From Paracoccaceae bacterium (GTDB lineage Bacteria; Pseudomonadota; Alphaproteobacteria; Rhodobacterales; Rhodobacteraceae), in NCBI GenBank assembly GCA_029862205.1, contig JAOTXT010000001.1:122936-186935 (forward strand): 64,000 bases of DNA, given 5' to 3'. Positions 45,363 to 54,182 of this stretch are shown here, in pieces. A program made the translations under genes and the position numbers. Numbering within the stretch: the stretch's first letter is position 1; each line of letters starts with the position of its first letter. The notes beneath the pieces are model-generated. The model did no database searches. It saw only the letters and a program-made list of their open reading frames with translations, and was not told where the DNA came from.

Positions 45363-46516
45363 AATCCCTTAATTTCGGCCTCAGCGAGGAAGTCGGTGCG
45401 CTGCGCGAAATGGTGCACCGCTTCGCCCAGGACCGGATTGCGCCCATCGCGGACGAGATCGACCGCAGCAACGAGTTCCCAAACGAGCTTTGGCGCGAAA
45501 TGGGCGAGCTCGGCCTGCTCGGGATTACCGTGCCCGAGGAATTCGGCGGCGCCGATATGGGCTATGTCGCGCATGTGGTGGCCATGGAGGAGATCAGCCG
45601 CGCCTCCGCCGCCGTGGGTCTCAGCTACGGCGCGCATTCTAATCTCTGTGTCAACCAGATCCGCCGCAACGGCACGCCGGAGCAGAAGGCGAAATACCTC
45701 CCCCGCCTGGTCTCGGGCGAGCATGTGGGTGCGCTCGCCATGTCGGAACCGGGCGCCGGCTCAGACGTGGTTTCGCTGAAGCTCCGCGCCGAGAAGCGCA
45801 ATGACCACTACCGGCTCAACGGCAACAAGTTCTGGATCACCAACGGCCCTGACGCCGACACCCTGGTGGTCTATGCCAAGACCGACCCGGATGCCGGGCC
45901 AAAAGGCATCACCGCCTTCCTGATCGAGAAGGAGATGAGCGGTTTCTCGACCGCCCAGAAGCTCGACAAGCTGGGGATGCGCGGCTCGAACACCTGCGAG
46001 CTGGTCTTCGAGGGTTGCGAGGTTCCGTTCGAGAACGTCCTGGGCGAGGAGGGCAAGGGCGTCGCCGTGCTGATGTCCGGCCTCGACTACGAGCGCGTGG
46101 TGCTCTCGGGCGGGCCGTTGGGCATCATGGCCGCCGCCATGGATGTGGTCATGCCCTATATCCATGAACGCAAGCAGTTCGGCCAGCCGATCGGCGAGTT
46201 TCAGCTGATGCAGGCCAAGATCGCCGACATGTATACCGCGATGAATTCGGCGCGGGCCTATGTCTATGCAGTCGCCGCCGCCTGCGACCGGGCCGAGACC
46301 ACTCGCCAGGACGCAGCGGCCTGCCTGCTCTATTCCTCCGAGCGGGCGGTCTGGGTAGCGCTGGAGGCCATACAGGCGCTCGGCGGCAACGGCTACATCA
46401 ACGACTACCCCACCGGCCGCCTGCTGCGCGACGCGAAGCTCTACGAGATCGGCGCCGGAACCCAGGAGGTCCGCCGGATGCTGATCGGCCGCGAGCTGTT
46501 CAAGGAGACCGCGTGA
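45353..46516 (+). CDS. ivd: Isovaleryl-CoA dehydrogenase
   Basis: FAD enzyme oxidising isovaleryl-CoA to 3-methylcrotonyl-CoA in leucine breakdown. 387 aa acyl-CoA dehydrogenase: [51 protein letters not shown] and [23 protein letters not shown]. The assignment as isovaleryl rests on the neighbouring mccA/mccB/hmgL genes. Start ATG 45353 or ATG 45359 (the latter in an ATGA overlap with tetR). Confidence 0.92.
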   Translation: MFMKSLNFGLSEEVGALREMVHRFAQDRIAPIADEIDRSNEFPNELWREMGELGLLGITVPEEFGGADMGYVAHVVAMEEISRASAAVGLSYGAHSNLCVNQIRRNGTPEQKAKYLPRLVSGEHVGALAMSEPGAGSDVVSLKLRAEKRNDHYRLNGNKFWITNGPDADTLVVYAKTDPDAGPKGITAFLIEKEMSGFSTAQKLDKLGMRGSNTCELVFEGCEVPFENVLGEEGKGVAVLMSGLDYERVVLSGGPLGIMAAAMDVVMPYIHERKQFGQPIGEFQLMQAKIADMYTAMNSARAYVYAVAAACDRAETTRQDAAACLLYSSERAVWVALEAIQALGGNGYINDYPTGRLLRDAKLYEIGAGTQEVRRMLIGRELFKETA

Positions 46517-47010
46517 TGCGGTTTGTCGCGCTAGTGATGATCCTCATGCTCGCACTGCCGGCAACGGCTGCGCAGAAGGACCAAGATGCCGACGCGCTCC
46601 AGGCCTGCATTCAAGAGCATTGGCCTGGCGACGTTCTAGCCGAATGCACCGGGCTCATCGCAGACCCGTGCCAGGCCAAATCCGGTGGAGAGACGACACT
46701 GGGCATGAACAATTGCCTGACCCAGGAGGCCGAGGCGTGGGATGTGATCCTCAACCGGCTCTGGCCCGAACTCATGAAGCGTGCGCGCGCGACTGACCAG
46801 GCAAACCAGATCACCGGACCGGACAGCGCCGCCGAGACGCTCCGCGCCGCCCAGCGCGCCTGGATCGCCTTCCGCGACGCCGACTGCCGGCACAGCTACG
46901 CGACCTATGGTCTGGGCAGCTTCCGTACGATCGCCCATTCGGCCTGCACACTGGAACTGACCGCCCGCCGGGTGGTCGATTTCCACGCCCGCCTGGAAAG
47001 CGAGGGGTGA
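46516..47010 (+). CDS. LprI/DUF1311-like secreted protein
   Basis: 164 aa with a signal peptide (FVALVMILMLALPATAA) and the Cys-rich DUF1311 pattern (CIQEH, DPCQAK, NNCLTQEAEAWDVILNRLW, RAWIAFRDADCRHSYA). LprI-type proteins inhibit lysozyme in mycobacteria; activity here is unproven. Its ATG overlaps the ivd stop (TGATG). It is odd inside a catabolic operon. Confidence 0.8.
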   Translation: MRFVALVMILMLALPATAAQKDQDADALQACIQEHWPGDVLAECTGLIADPCQAKSGGETTLGMNNCLTQEAEAWDVILNRLWPELMKRARATDQANQITGPDSAAETLRAAQRAWIAFRDADCRHSYATYGLGSFRTIAHSACTLELTARRVVDFHARLESEG

Positions 47011-47027
47011 GCGCGATGGCCCACCCC

Positions 47028-47438
47028 TCAAACCCTGGCCGCCCATTTGCGCGGATAGGCGCGCGGCAACCCGGGACCCGGCAAGGCGACCACCTGCGCA
47101 TCATCGCGATAGATGATGTGCCCCGGGTCGCGCATGACGATCTCAGAGACCGGCACCCCCATCTCACCCATCACCCAGGCGAGATGACGAAACCCGGACA
47201 CCAGGTCGTCGCGCTCGCCCCGCAACCAGCAGAGCGAACGGCGCCCATCAGCCGTGCCAGACGAGCCAGAGACGCAGCGCGGGACCGAGAGGCCTTCCAT
47301 CGACTCGAGGGCGCGCTCGTAATCGCGGCACAGCCATTCGGGCTGATCCTCAACGTCGAGCCAATCGGTCGCGCGATAGATCCCGAGCTCGGCATCCGTA
47401 TAGGGATGCTGCCTCGGGCAGACAAAACGAACATACAT
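47028..47438 (-). CDS. Conserved-looking hypothetical protein, antisense within the liu cluster
   Basis: 136 aa, no signal or membrane segment. N-terminus MYVRFVCPRQHPYTDAELG, a CRDYERALESMEGLSVPRC pair, and HIIYRDDAQVVALP near the end resemble a small roseobacter family I have seen beside catabolic genes but cannot name. It is the only minus-strand gene in the cluster and splits it. A plus-strand frame over the same bases has no plausible ribosome site. Confidence 0.6.
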   Translation of the reverse strand: MYVRFVCPRQHPYTDAELGIYRATDWLDVEDQPEWLCRDYERALESMEGLSVPRCVSGSSGTADGRRSLCWLRGERDDLVSGFRHLAWVMGEMGVPVSEIVMRDPGHIIYRDDAQVVALPGPGLPRAYPRKWAARV

Positions 47439-47656
47439 GACAACCCCGCGCCGCCCTTGGGCGCGCGCGTTCCCTTTACTGAGCCTTCGGGACGTGTGAA
47501 GCCGCCGGCCGGCGGCAGTCAGGCCTGCTCCGGCCGGGGCGGGTGCGAGCGAACGCTCTTCAGCATCGTCAACATTGCCGCCTCCAGGGGATCGTCGTTC
47601 GAGGACGCGTCTGATACTCCAAATCGGGCGCTTAACGCAAGCACGGAGGTGGCCGC

Positions 47657-49258
47657 ATGACCGTCCTCCAATCCCAGATCAGCCCTCGCGCCAAGGCTTT
47701 CGCCGAGAACCGCAATGCGATGGAAGCGGCCATCGCGGATGTCGAAGCCGCCGCCCAGCGCGCCATGGCGGGCGGAGGCGAGAAGGCAATGGCGCGCCAC
47801 CTCTCGCGCGGCAAGCTCGCCCCTCGGCGCCGGGTCGAGCAGCTATTGGACCCGGGCTCCCCGTTCCTCGAATGCGGCCTTTTCGCCGCCGAGGGGATGT
47901 ATGACGGTGCCTCACCGTCCGCCGGGCTGATCACCGGAATCGGCCGCGTCCACGGCCGCGACGTCATGGTTATCGCCAATGACGCCACTGTGAAGGGCGG
48001 CACCTACTTCCCGATGACGGTCAAGAAGCATCTCCGCGCGCAGGAGATCGCTTGGGCTAACCGGCTCCCGTGCATCTACCTGGTGGACTCCGGCGGCGCC
48101 AACCTGCCGAACCAGGAGGACGTGTTTCCGGACCGGGAGCATTTCGGCCGCATCTTCTATAAACAGGCCCGGATGTCGGCCGAGGGCATCGCACAGATCG
48201 CCGTCGTCATGGGTTCCTGCACCGCGGGCGGGGCGTATATGCCGGCCATGTCGGACGAGACGATCATCGTGCGCGAGCAGGGCACGATCTTCTTGGCTGG
48301 TCCGCCCCTGGTCAAAGCCGCGACCGGCGAGGTGGTCTCGGCCGAGGAGTTGGGCGGCGGCGACACCCATACCCGCCTCTCGGGCGTCGCCGATCACCTG
48401 GCTGAGGACGACACCCATGCACTGGCCATTGCCCGGCAGATCGTGGCTACGCTCGGGCCGGGACCGCAGCTGCCTGAATTGAACGGCGAAGACCCGCTCT
48501 ACGACCCGGACGAGATTCTCGGCATCCTGCCCCCGGACACCCGCATCCCCTACGAGGTGCGCGAGGTAATCGCGCGCCTGGTCGACGGCTCGCGCCTCGA
48601 CGAGTTCAAGCGCCGGTTCGGCGAGACCCTCGTCACCGGCTTCGCCCAGATTAGGGGTATCCCCGTCGGCATCATTGCCAATAACGGCATCCTCTACTCC
48701 GAGTCCTCGGTGAAGGGCGCTCATTTCATCGAGCTCTGCTGCCAGCGCAAGATCCCTCTCCTGTTCCTCCAGAACATCACCGGCTTCATGGTCGGTCGCA
48801 AATACGAGGCCGAGGGCATCGCGCGGCACGGTGCCAAGCTGGTGACCGCCGTCGCCTGCGCCGAGGTGCCGAAGATCACCGTGCTGATCGGCGGCTCGTT
48901 CGGGGCCGGCAATTACGGCATGTGCGGCCGCGCCTACTCGCCCCGCTTCCTCTGGACCTGGCCGAACTCCCGCATCTCGGTGATGGGCGGTTTCCAGGCC
49001 GCAGGCGTGCTGGCCACGGTCAAGCGCGAAGGGCTCGAGCGGTCGGGCGGCACTTGGACGGAGCAAGAAGAGACCGCATTCAAGCAGCCGATCATCGACC
49101 AGTTCGAGCATCAGGGGCACCCGCTCTACGCCTCGGCCCGCCTCTGGGACGACGGCATCCAGGACCCGAGGCGGACACGGGACGCGCTGGCGCTGTCGCT
49201 GCGTGCGAGCCTTAACGCGCCGATCCCGGAAACGCGCTTCGGCGTGTTCAGGATGTGA
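47657..49258 (+). CDS. mccB: Methylcrotonyl-CoA carboxylase, carboxyltransferase (beta) subunit
   Basis: 533-aa biotin-dependent carboxyltransferase that carboxylates 3-methylcrotonyl-CoA with MccA. It has the crotonase-like halves of the acyl-CoA carboxylase family: [36 protein letters not shown] and [20 protein letters not shown]. The biotin carboxylase/carrier subunit is at 50362. Start ATG 47657. Confidence 0.95.
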   Translation: MTVLQSQISPRAKAFAENRNAMEAAIADVEAAAQRAMAGGGEKAMARHLSRGKLAPRRRVEQLLDPGSPFLECGLFAAEGMYDGASPSAGLITGIGRVHGRDVMVIANDATVKGGTYFPMTVKKHLRAQEIAWANRLPCIYLVDSGGANLPNQEDVFPDREHFGRIFYKQARMSAEGIAQIAVVMGSCTAGGAYMPAMSDETIIVREQGTIFLAGPPLVKAATGEVVSAEELGGGDTHTRLSGVADHLAEDDTHALAIARQIVATLGPGPQLPELNGEDPLYDPDEILGILPPDTRIPYEVREVIARLVDGSRLDEFKRRFGETLVTGFAQIRGIPVGIIANNGILYSESSVKGAHFIELCCQRKIPLLFLQNITGFMVGRKYEAEGIARHGAKLVTAVACAEVPKITVLIGGSFGAGNYGMCGRAYSPRFLWTWPNSRISVMGGFQAAGVLATVKREGLERSGGTWTEQEETAFKQPIIDQFEHQGHPLYASARLWDDGIQDPRRTRDALALSLRASLNAPIPETRFGVFRM

Positions 49259-49396
49259 AACATTGAAAAGGCGGGAGCGAAATGTTTTCGAGTTCCGGGG
49301 CGCGCGAACTAAGAAACGCAGAACGGACAAAAAAGTCCCAGCCATAGGACGCGTCGCCGCTTTGCATCGTCTCTACAGCCGTGGCTTAAGGTCGTG

Positions 49397-49813
49397 ATGC
49401 TGCTCGTGATCGCCATCGGAGTCGTTGCTCTCCGAGAAACCCGCACGGCGATGCGCGTGGCGGTGATGGGCGCGTCATCCTGCGAAGTCGTCAACGTGAT
49501 CGACGGCGATACGGTGAACACTTACTGCCCCGGAAGCGGATATGCGCGCACGCGGCTTGTGGGGTTCGATACGCCCGAGGTCTATTCTCCGAAATGCCTC
49601 TCGGAGTACTTGGCAGGCATCAAGGCGACCTTCGCGCTCAGGCGTGTGATATGGGGCGCGAGCGAGAGTCGGCTGGTGTTTGAAGGTACCGATCGGTATG
49701 GGCGGCGCCTAGCTTCGCTTTTCCTCGATGGCGCCAACGTGTCCCCCCTAATGATCGACGCCGGACAAGGCCGCGCCTATGCCGGCGGGCGGCGCGGCGG
49801 CTGGTGTGAGTAG
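49397..49813 (+). CDS. Thermonuclease-like (SNase-domain) protein
   Basis: 138 aa; an N-terminal hydrophobic anchor (MLLVIAIGVVALRE) and an SNase-fold domain with VIDGDTVNTYC, RTRLVGFDTPEVY (active Arg/Asp region) and GTDRYGRRLASLFLDG (second Arg). Probably a small extracytoplasmic nuclease. Starts at ATG 49397 (GTG 49394 possible). It lies between mccB and the macro-domain gene in the liu cluster. Confidence 0.8.
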   Translation: MLLVIAIGVVALRETRTAMRVAVMGASSCEVVNVIDGDTVNTYCPGSGYARTRLVGFDTPEVYSPKCLSEYLAGIKATFALRRVIWGASESRLVFEGTDRYGRRLASLFLDGANVSPLMIDAGQGRAYAGGRRGGWCE

Positions 49814-49825
49814 GATATTCCCCCG

Positions 49826-50362
49826 ATGAGCTCGATCAACTCCATGACCCACCGCATCGTCATCCACCAAGGCGACATCACAGCGCTGGCCGTAGACGCC
49901 ATCGTCAACGCCGCAAACGAGTCGCTGGCCCCCGGCGGCGGGGTCTGCGGCGCGATCCACGCCAAGGCGGGACCGGGGCTCGCGCGGGAATGCGCCACCC
50001 TCGGGGGTTGCGCCACCGGGGACGCCAAGATCACCAAGGGCTACGCCCTGCCCGCGCCACATGTGATCCACACGGTCGGCCCGGTCTGGCGGGGCGGGGA
50101 CGCTGGCGAGGCGGGCCTGCTGGCATCGTGCTATCGTCGCTCGCTGGAGGTGGCGCAGGCGAACGCGCTCGCCACAATCGCCTTCCCGGCGATCTCGACG
50201 GGCATTTACGGTTTTCCAGCGGACGAGGCGGCAACCATTGCCGTGACCGCCGTGGCCGAGACCCTGTCCCACACCCCCGGCATCACCCAGGTCATCATCT
50301 GCTGCTTCGACGAAGCCTCGGCCGAACGGCACCAGGCCGCTCTTTCCGCGCTGGAGGTTTGA
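49826..50362 (+). CDS. Macro-domain protein (ADP-ribose/O-acetyl-ADP-ribose hydrolase type)
   Basis: 178-aa single macro domain of the YmdB/MacroD type: QGDITALAVDAIVNAANESLAPGGGVCGAIH, NAAN and the ISTGIYGFP loop that cradles the distal ribose. Such proteins remove ADP-ribose or deacetylate O-acetyl-ADP-ribose. It sits between the SNase gene and mccA and overlaps mccA's start (TGATG), so it is part of the operon. Confidence 0.88.
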   Translation: MSSINSMTHRIVIHQGDITALAVDAIVNAANESLAPGGGVCGAIHAKAGPGLARECATLGGCATGDAKITKGYALPAPHVIHTVGPVWRGGDAGEAGLLASCYRRSLEVAQANALATIAFPAISTGIYGFPADEAATIAVTAVAETLSHTPGITQVIICCFDEASAERHQAALSALEV

Positions 50363-52338
50363 TGTTCAGCAAGATCCTGATCGCCAACCGGGGCGAGATC
50401 GCCTGCCGCATCGCCCGCACGGCGCGCGCCATGGGCATCGCCACCGTCGCGGTCCATTCCGAGGCCGATGCCCGCGCCCAGCATGTGCTCGCATGTGACC
50501 AAGCCGTCGCCATCGGCCCCGCCCCGGTCAGCGATAGCTATCTAAAGGCCGACCGCATCCTCGACGCCGCCAAGGCTACCGGCGCCGCGGCGATCCATCC
50601 GGGCTATGGGTTCCTGTCCGAGAACCCGAATTTCGCCGAGGCGGTGGCGGAGGCGGGGCTCACCTTCATCGGCCCACCCGCCAGCGCGATCCGGGCCATG
50701 GGGCTGAAGGACGCTTCGAAGAAGCTCATGGAAGAGGCCGGTGTCCCGGTCACCCCCGGCTACCATGGCGAGAACCAGGAGCCGGACTTCCTGGCCGAGC
50801 AAGCCGAGAAAATCGGATTTCCGGTGCTGATCAAGGCCAGCGCCGGGGGTGGCGGCAAGGGCATGCGCCGGGTCGACGACCCGTCCGGCTTCGCGGCCGC
50901 GCTGACCTTCGCCCGCTCCGAGGCCGCTTCGAGCTTTGGCCACGACCATGTGTTGATCGAGAAATACATCCAGAACCCGCGCCATATCGAAGTCCAGGTC
51001 TTCGCGGACGCGCATGGCAACACGGTCCACCTGTATGAGCGCGACTGCTCGGCCCAGCGCCGCCATCAGAAGGTGATCGAGGAGGCCCCCGCCCCCGGCA
51101 TGACCCCGGAGGTACGCGAAGCCATGACCGGTGCCGCGGTGCGCGCGGCCCAGGCGGTCGGCTATCAGGGCGCGGGAACGGTCGAGTTCATCGTGGATGG
51201 CTCGGGCCCGCTTCGCCCCGATGGGTTCTGGTTCATGGAGATGAACACCCGGCTCCAGGTCGAGCATCCGGTGACCGAGGCGATCACCGGTCTGGACCTG
51301 GTCGAATGGCAGATCCGGGTCGCCGCCAGTAAAACGCTGCCGCTCGCGCAGGACCAAATCCCGCTCAACGGCCATGCCCTCGAGGCACGCCTCTATGCCG
51401 AGGATCCGGCACGGGACTTCATGCCAGCGACCGGGCGGCTGACGAAGCTGCACCTGCCCGATGCCCTCGCCCGAATCGATACAGGCGTGGCCGAGGGTGA
51501 CACCGTCACCCCGCACTACGATCCGATGATCGCGAAGGTCATCGCCCATGGCCGCGACCGCGGGGCCGCCTTTTCGGCCATGGAGACCGCGCTCGCCGCC
51601 GCCGATGCGCAAGGCGTCACCACCAATCTCGCCTTCCTCGAACGCCTGGTCCGGCACGATGGCGTGCGGGCGGGCACCCTGGACACCGGCCTGATCGGCC
51701 GAGACCTCGCCGCCCTGACGGCCACGCCCGAAACCACGCCTGCCGATCTGGCCCTGGCGGGCGCCGCGCTGACCGGGCTGCTGACGCCTGCCCCGCTCGC
51801 CGGCTGGCGTCCCTGGGGAACCGGCGCCACCCATCTGGAACTCACCCGCGCCACCGGCCCGGACCAGGTCGAGATCGACGAAATCACCCTGCGCCCCGCC
51901 GATGGCCAGATCGCGGTCGAGAGCGCTGGCGGCGAGGCCTGTCACCGTGCCACGCAGATCTGCGGTGCCCTTTGGCAGGTCACCGAGGGCGCCCGCACGC
52001 GCCAGCTCTACCTCCACCAAACAAACGGCACCGTGACCATCGCCCGCGACGGCCACCGGCTCACCTTCTGGCTCACCGACCCGATGGCGGCGGCCGAGGC
52101 CACCGCCCATGGCGGCGATTCCATCGCCGCGCCGCTCCCCGGCATCGTCAAATCCCTGAACGTAAGCCCAGGCGATCCCGTGACCGCTGGTGACATCCTG
52201 GCCGTGATGGAAGCGATGAAGATGGAGCATAGCCTCACCGCCCCCCGCGACGGCGTGATCGCCGAAGTCGCGGTCCGCGCCGGCGTGCAAGTCGAGGAAG
52301 GCGCCCTATTGATCGCTCTGGAGCCTGCCGATGAGTGA
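50362..52338 (+). CDS. mccA: Methylcrotonyl-CoA carboxylase, biotin-carrying (alpha) subunit
   Basis: 658 aa: N-terminal biotin carboxylase (FSKILIANRGEIACRI, HPGYGFLSEN, ATP-grasp KASAGGGGKGMR, EMNTRLQVEHPVTE) and C-terminal biotinyl domain with AMKMEH, biotin on Lys620. It pairs with MccB at 47657. Start ATG 50362 in an overlap with the macro-domain gene; it overlaps hmgL by 8 bp. Confidence 0.96.
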   Translation: MFSKILIANRGEIACRIARTARAMGIATVAVHSEADARAQHVLACDQAVAIGPAPVSDSYLKADRILDAAKATGAAAIHPGYGFLSENPNFAEAVAEAGLTFIGPPASAIRAMGLKDASKKLMEEAGVPVTPGYHGENQEPDFLAEQAEKIGFPVLIKASAGGGGKGMRRVDDPSGFAAALTFARSEAASSFGHDHVLIEKYIQNPRHIEVQVFADAHGNTVHLYERDCSAQRRHQKVIEEAPAPGMTPEVREAMTGAAVRAAQAVGYQGAGTVEFIVDGSGPLRPDGFWFMEMNTRLQVEHPVTEAITGLDLVEWQIRVAASKTLPLAQDQIPLNGHALEARLYAEDPARDFMPATGRLTKLHLPDALARIDTGVAEGDTVTPHYDPMIAKVIAHGRDRGAAFSAMETALAAADAQGVTTNLAFLERLVRHDGVRAGTLDTGLIGRDLAALTATPETTPADLALAGAALTGLLTPAPLAGWRPWGTGATHLELTRATGPDQVEIDEITLRPADGQIAVESAGGEACHRATQICGALWQVTEGARTRQLYLHQTNGTVTIARDGHRLTFWLTDPMAAAEATAHGGDSIAAPLPGIVKSLNVSPGDPVTAGDILAVMEAMKMEHSLTAPRDGVIAEVAVRAGVQVEEGALLIALEPADE

Positions 52339-53209
52339 AGTGACACCCGAAGTCACCATCGTCGAAGTCGGCCCCCGCGACGGATTGCAGAACGAAAAGC
52401 GCCCGATCCCCGCGGCGAAAAAAATCGAACTGATCAATCTGCTCTCTGCCGCGGGGTTCCGCCGCATCGAGGCCACCAGTTTCGTCTCGCCGAAATGGGT
52501 GCCGCAGATGGCCGACGGGGCGGAGGTCATGGCCGGCATCACCCGCCGCCCCGACACCCGCTACGCCGCGCTGACCCCCAACATGAAGGGCTACGAGGCC
52601 GCCCACGCGGCGAAGGCCGACGAGGTCGCGATCTTCGGTGCCGCCTCCGAGAGCTTCAGCCAAAAGAACATCAACTGCTCGATCGCCGAGAGCATCGAGC
52701 GTTTCCGCCCCGTCGCGCAGGCCGCGGCGGCCGACGGCATCCCGGTGCGCGGCTACATCTCCTGCGCCGTCGTCTGCCCCTATGAGGGCCCCGTCGCGCC
52801 TGCCGAGGTTGCCAGGGTTACCGAGCTTCTGTTCGACCTCGGCTGCTACGAGGTCTCGCTGGGAGACACCGTCGGCCAAGGCACGCCCGAGACCGTGGCG
52901 CTGATGCTGGACGCGGTGCTCGAGGTTGCCCCGCCCGCAACGCTCGCAGGCCACTACCACGACACCAACGGCCGGGCGCTGGAGAGCGTGGCGGTGAGTC
53001 TCGAGAAGGGCCTTCGCGTCTTCGACAGCGCGGCCGGAGGACTTGGCGGGTGCCCGTATGCGCCGGGGGCCAAAGGCAACCTGGCCACTGGCAAGCTGGC
53101 ACGGCATCTGGCTGATGAGGGAATTGAGACCGGTCTAAATCTCGACGCACTCGCCAGAGCCGAAGCTCTCGTGCAAGGCCTGCAAGACATGCTGGGCCGC
53201 GACCGGTAG
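52331..53209 (+). CDS. hmgL: Hydroxymethylglutaryl-CoA lyase
   Basis: Cleaves HMG-CoA to acetyl-CoA and acetoacetate, last step of leucine catabolism. 292 aa TIM barrel; VGPRDGLQNEK near residue 15, HYHDTNGRAL metal site and the GCPYAPGAKGN loop with catalytic Cys. The final CGG-TAG codons lie inside the inverted repeat at 53205-53264. Confidence 0.95.
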   Translation: MSEVTPEVTIVEVGPRDGLQNEKRPIPAAKKIELINLLSAAGFRRIEATSFVSPKWVPQMADGAEVMAGITRRPDTRYAALTPNMKGYEAAHAAKADEVAIFGAASESFSQKNINCSIAESIERFRPVAQAAAADGIPVRGYISCAVVCPYEGPVAPAEVARVTELLFDLGCYEVSLGDTVGQGTPETVALMLDAVLEVAPPATLAGHYHDTNGRALESVAVSLEKGLRVFDSAAGGLGGCPYAPGAKGNLATGKLARHLADEGIETGLNLDALARAEALVQGLQDMLGRDR

Positions 53210-53264
53210 GGTGGGTTTTCAACCCACCATTGGTCCAGGTGGTGGGTTGAAAACCCACCCTACC
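53205..53264. repeat. Inverted-repeat element carrying the hmgL stop codon
   Basis: Perfect 25-bp arms at 53205-53229 and 53240-53264 around a 10-nt spacer. Each arm is itself nearly self-complementary (GGTGGG-TTTTCA-ACCCACC core). The TAG of hmgL is in the left arm (53207-53209). A related element is at 58463-58523. Confidence 0.88.
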
Positions 53265-53281
53265 CCTGGAGAGCGACGCCG

Positions 53282-54067
53282 ATGAGCTATGAAACCGTAT
53301 CAATCACCTGCGATCCCCGCGGCGTCGCAACCCTCACCCTGAACCGGCCCGACAAGCACAACGCCATGAACGCAGGCATGATCGCTGATCTCACCGCCGC
53401 CGCGGCCAAGCTTGGCGCCGACCCGTCGGTCCGCGCCGTCATCCTCACCGGTGCGGGCAAAAGCTTCTGCGCCGGGGGTGATCTCGCCTGGATGCGCGCC
53501 CAGCAGGAGGCCACCCGCGCCCAGCGCATCGCCGAGGCAACCAAGCTGGCCCATATGCTGAAGGCGCTGAACGAACTGCCGAAACCCCTGATCGGCCGGG
53601 TCCAGGGCCAGGCCTTTGGTGGCGGCATGGGGATGATGTCGGTCTGTGATGTCACAATTGCCGCGCGCGGCCCGAAATTCGGTTTCACCGAGGCGCGCCT
53701 CGGCCTGATCCCGGCGACGATTTCGCCCTATGTGGTGGCCCGGATGGGGCTCGCCCGCGCGCGCGAGGTTTTCGCTTCGGCACGCCTCTTCGAGGCGAAT
53801 GAGGCGGTCCGCCTCGGTCTCGCGACCCACGCAGTCAACCCAGACGGTCTCGACGCGGCCGTCGAGGCCGAGATCGCGCCCTATCTCACCGCCGCGCCCG
53901 GCGCCGTCACGGCCTCCAAGGCTCTCCTCTTCCGCCTCGCCAAACCCATCGACGACGCGGCGATCGCCATGACCGCGGCTGCGCTCGCCGACCAATGGGA
54001 GACCGAGGAAGCCGCCCAGGGCATCGCGGCGTTCTTTGCCAGGGAACCCGCGCCGTGGGCGCGGTAG
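53282..54067 (+). CDS. Enoyl-CoA hydratase/isomerase family protein (methylglutaconyl-CoA hydratase)
   Basis: 261-aa crotonase. LNRPDKHNAMN, FCAGGDLAWMRA oxyanion loop and AFGGGMGMMSVCDVTIA with GFTEARLGLIPATISPYV are family landmarks; the two catalytic acids fall in the last block. By position after mccA-hmgL it hydrates 3-methylglutaconyl-CoA to HMG-CoA (LiuC role). Start ATG 53282 follows the inverted repeat and a GGAGAG site. Confidence 0.88.
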   Translation: MSYETVSITCDPRGVATLTLNRPDKHNAMNAGMIADLTAAAAKLGADPSVRAVILTGAGKSFCAGGDLAWMRAQQEATRAQRIAEATKLAHMLKALNELPKPLIGRVQGQAFGGGMGMMSVCDVTIAARGPKFGFTEARLGLIPATISPYVVARMGLARAREVFASARLFEANEAVRLGLATHAVNPDGLDAAVEAEIAPYLTAAPGAVTASKALLFRLAKPIDDAAIAMTAAALADQWETEEAAQGIAAFFAREPAPWAR

Positions 54068-54144
54068 GGGATCGCCACCTCGGCAATCCCTTAAAATCAG
54101 GTAAACGTTAAGACTTTACTCCAATCAAAACATATACTTCACTT

Positions 54145-54164
54145 GAATCTCACATGTGAGATTC
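54145..54164. repeat. Perfect 20-bp palindrome between convergent genes
   Basis: GAATCTCACA followed by its exact complement TGTGAGATTC, in an AT-rich 115-bp gap between the liuC-type gene (plus) and the GT39 gene (minus). It has no T run, so it does not look like an intrinsic terminator. The TGTGA/TCACA core resembles CRP/FNR half-sites but without their spacing. Confidence 0.75.
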
Positions 54165-54182
54165 CCTGTTCAACCCCCCCAA

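Noticed and set aside
47007..47660. 217-codon plus-strand frame over the antisense hypothetical
   Set aside because: Its protein looks like a reading-frame shadow (Arg/Pro-rich) and it runs into the mccB start; the minus-strand frame is more protein-like.
50542..52290. 582-codon minus-strand frame opposite mccA
   Set aside because: Antisense of a clear biotin carboxylase; composition is Arg/Gly/Asp-rich shadow with no recognisable domain.
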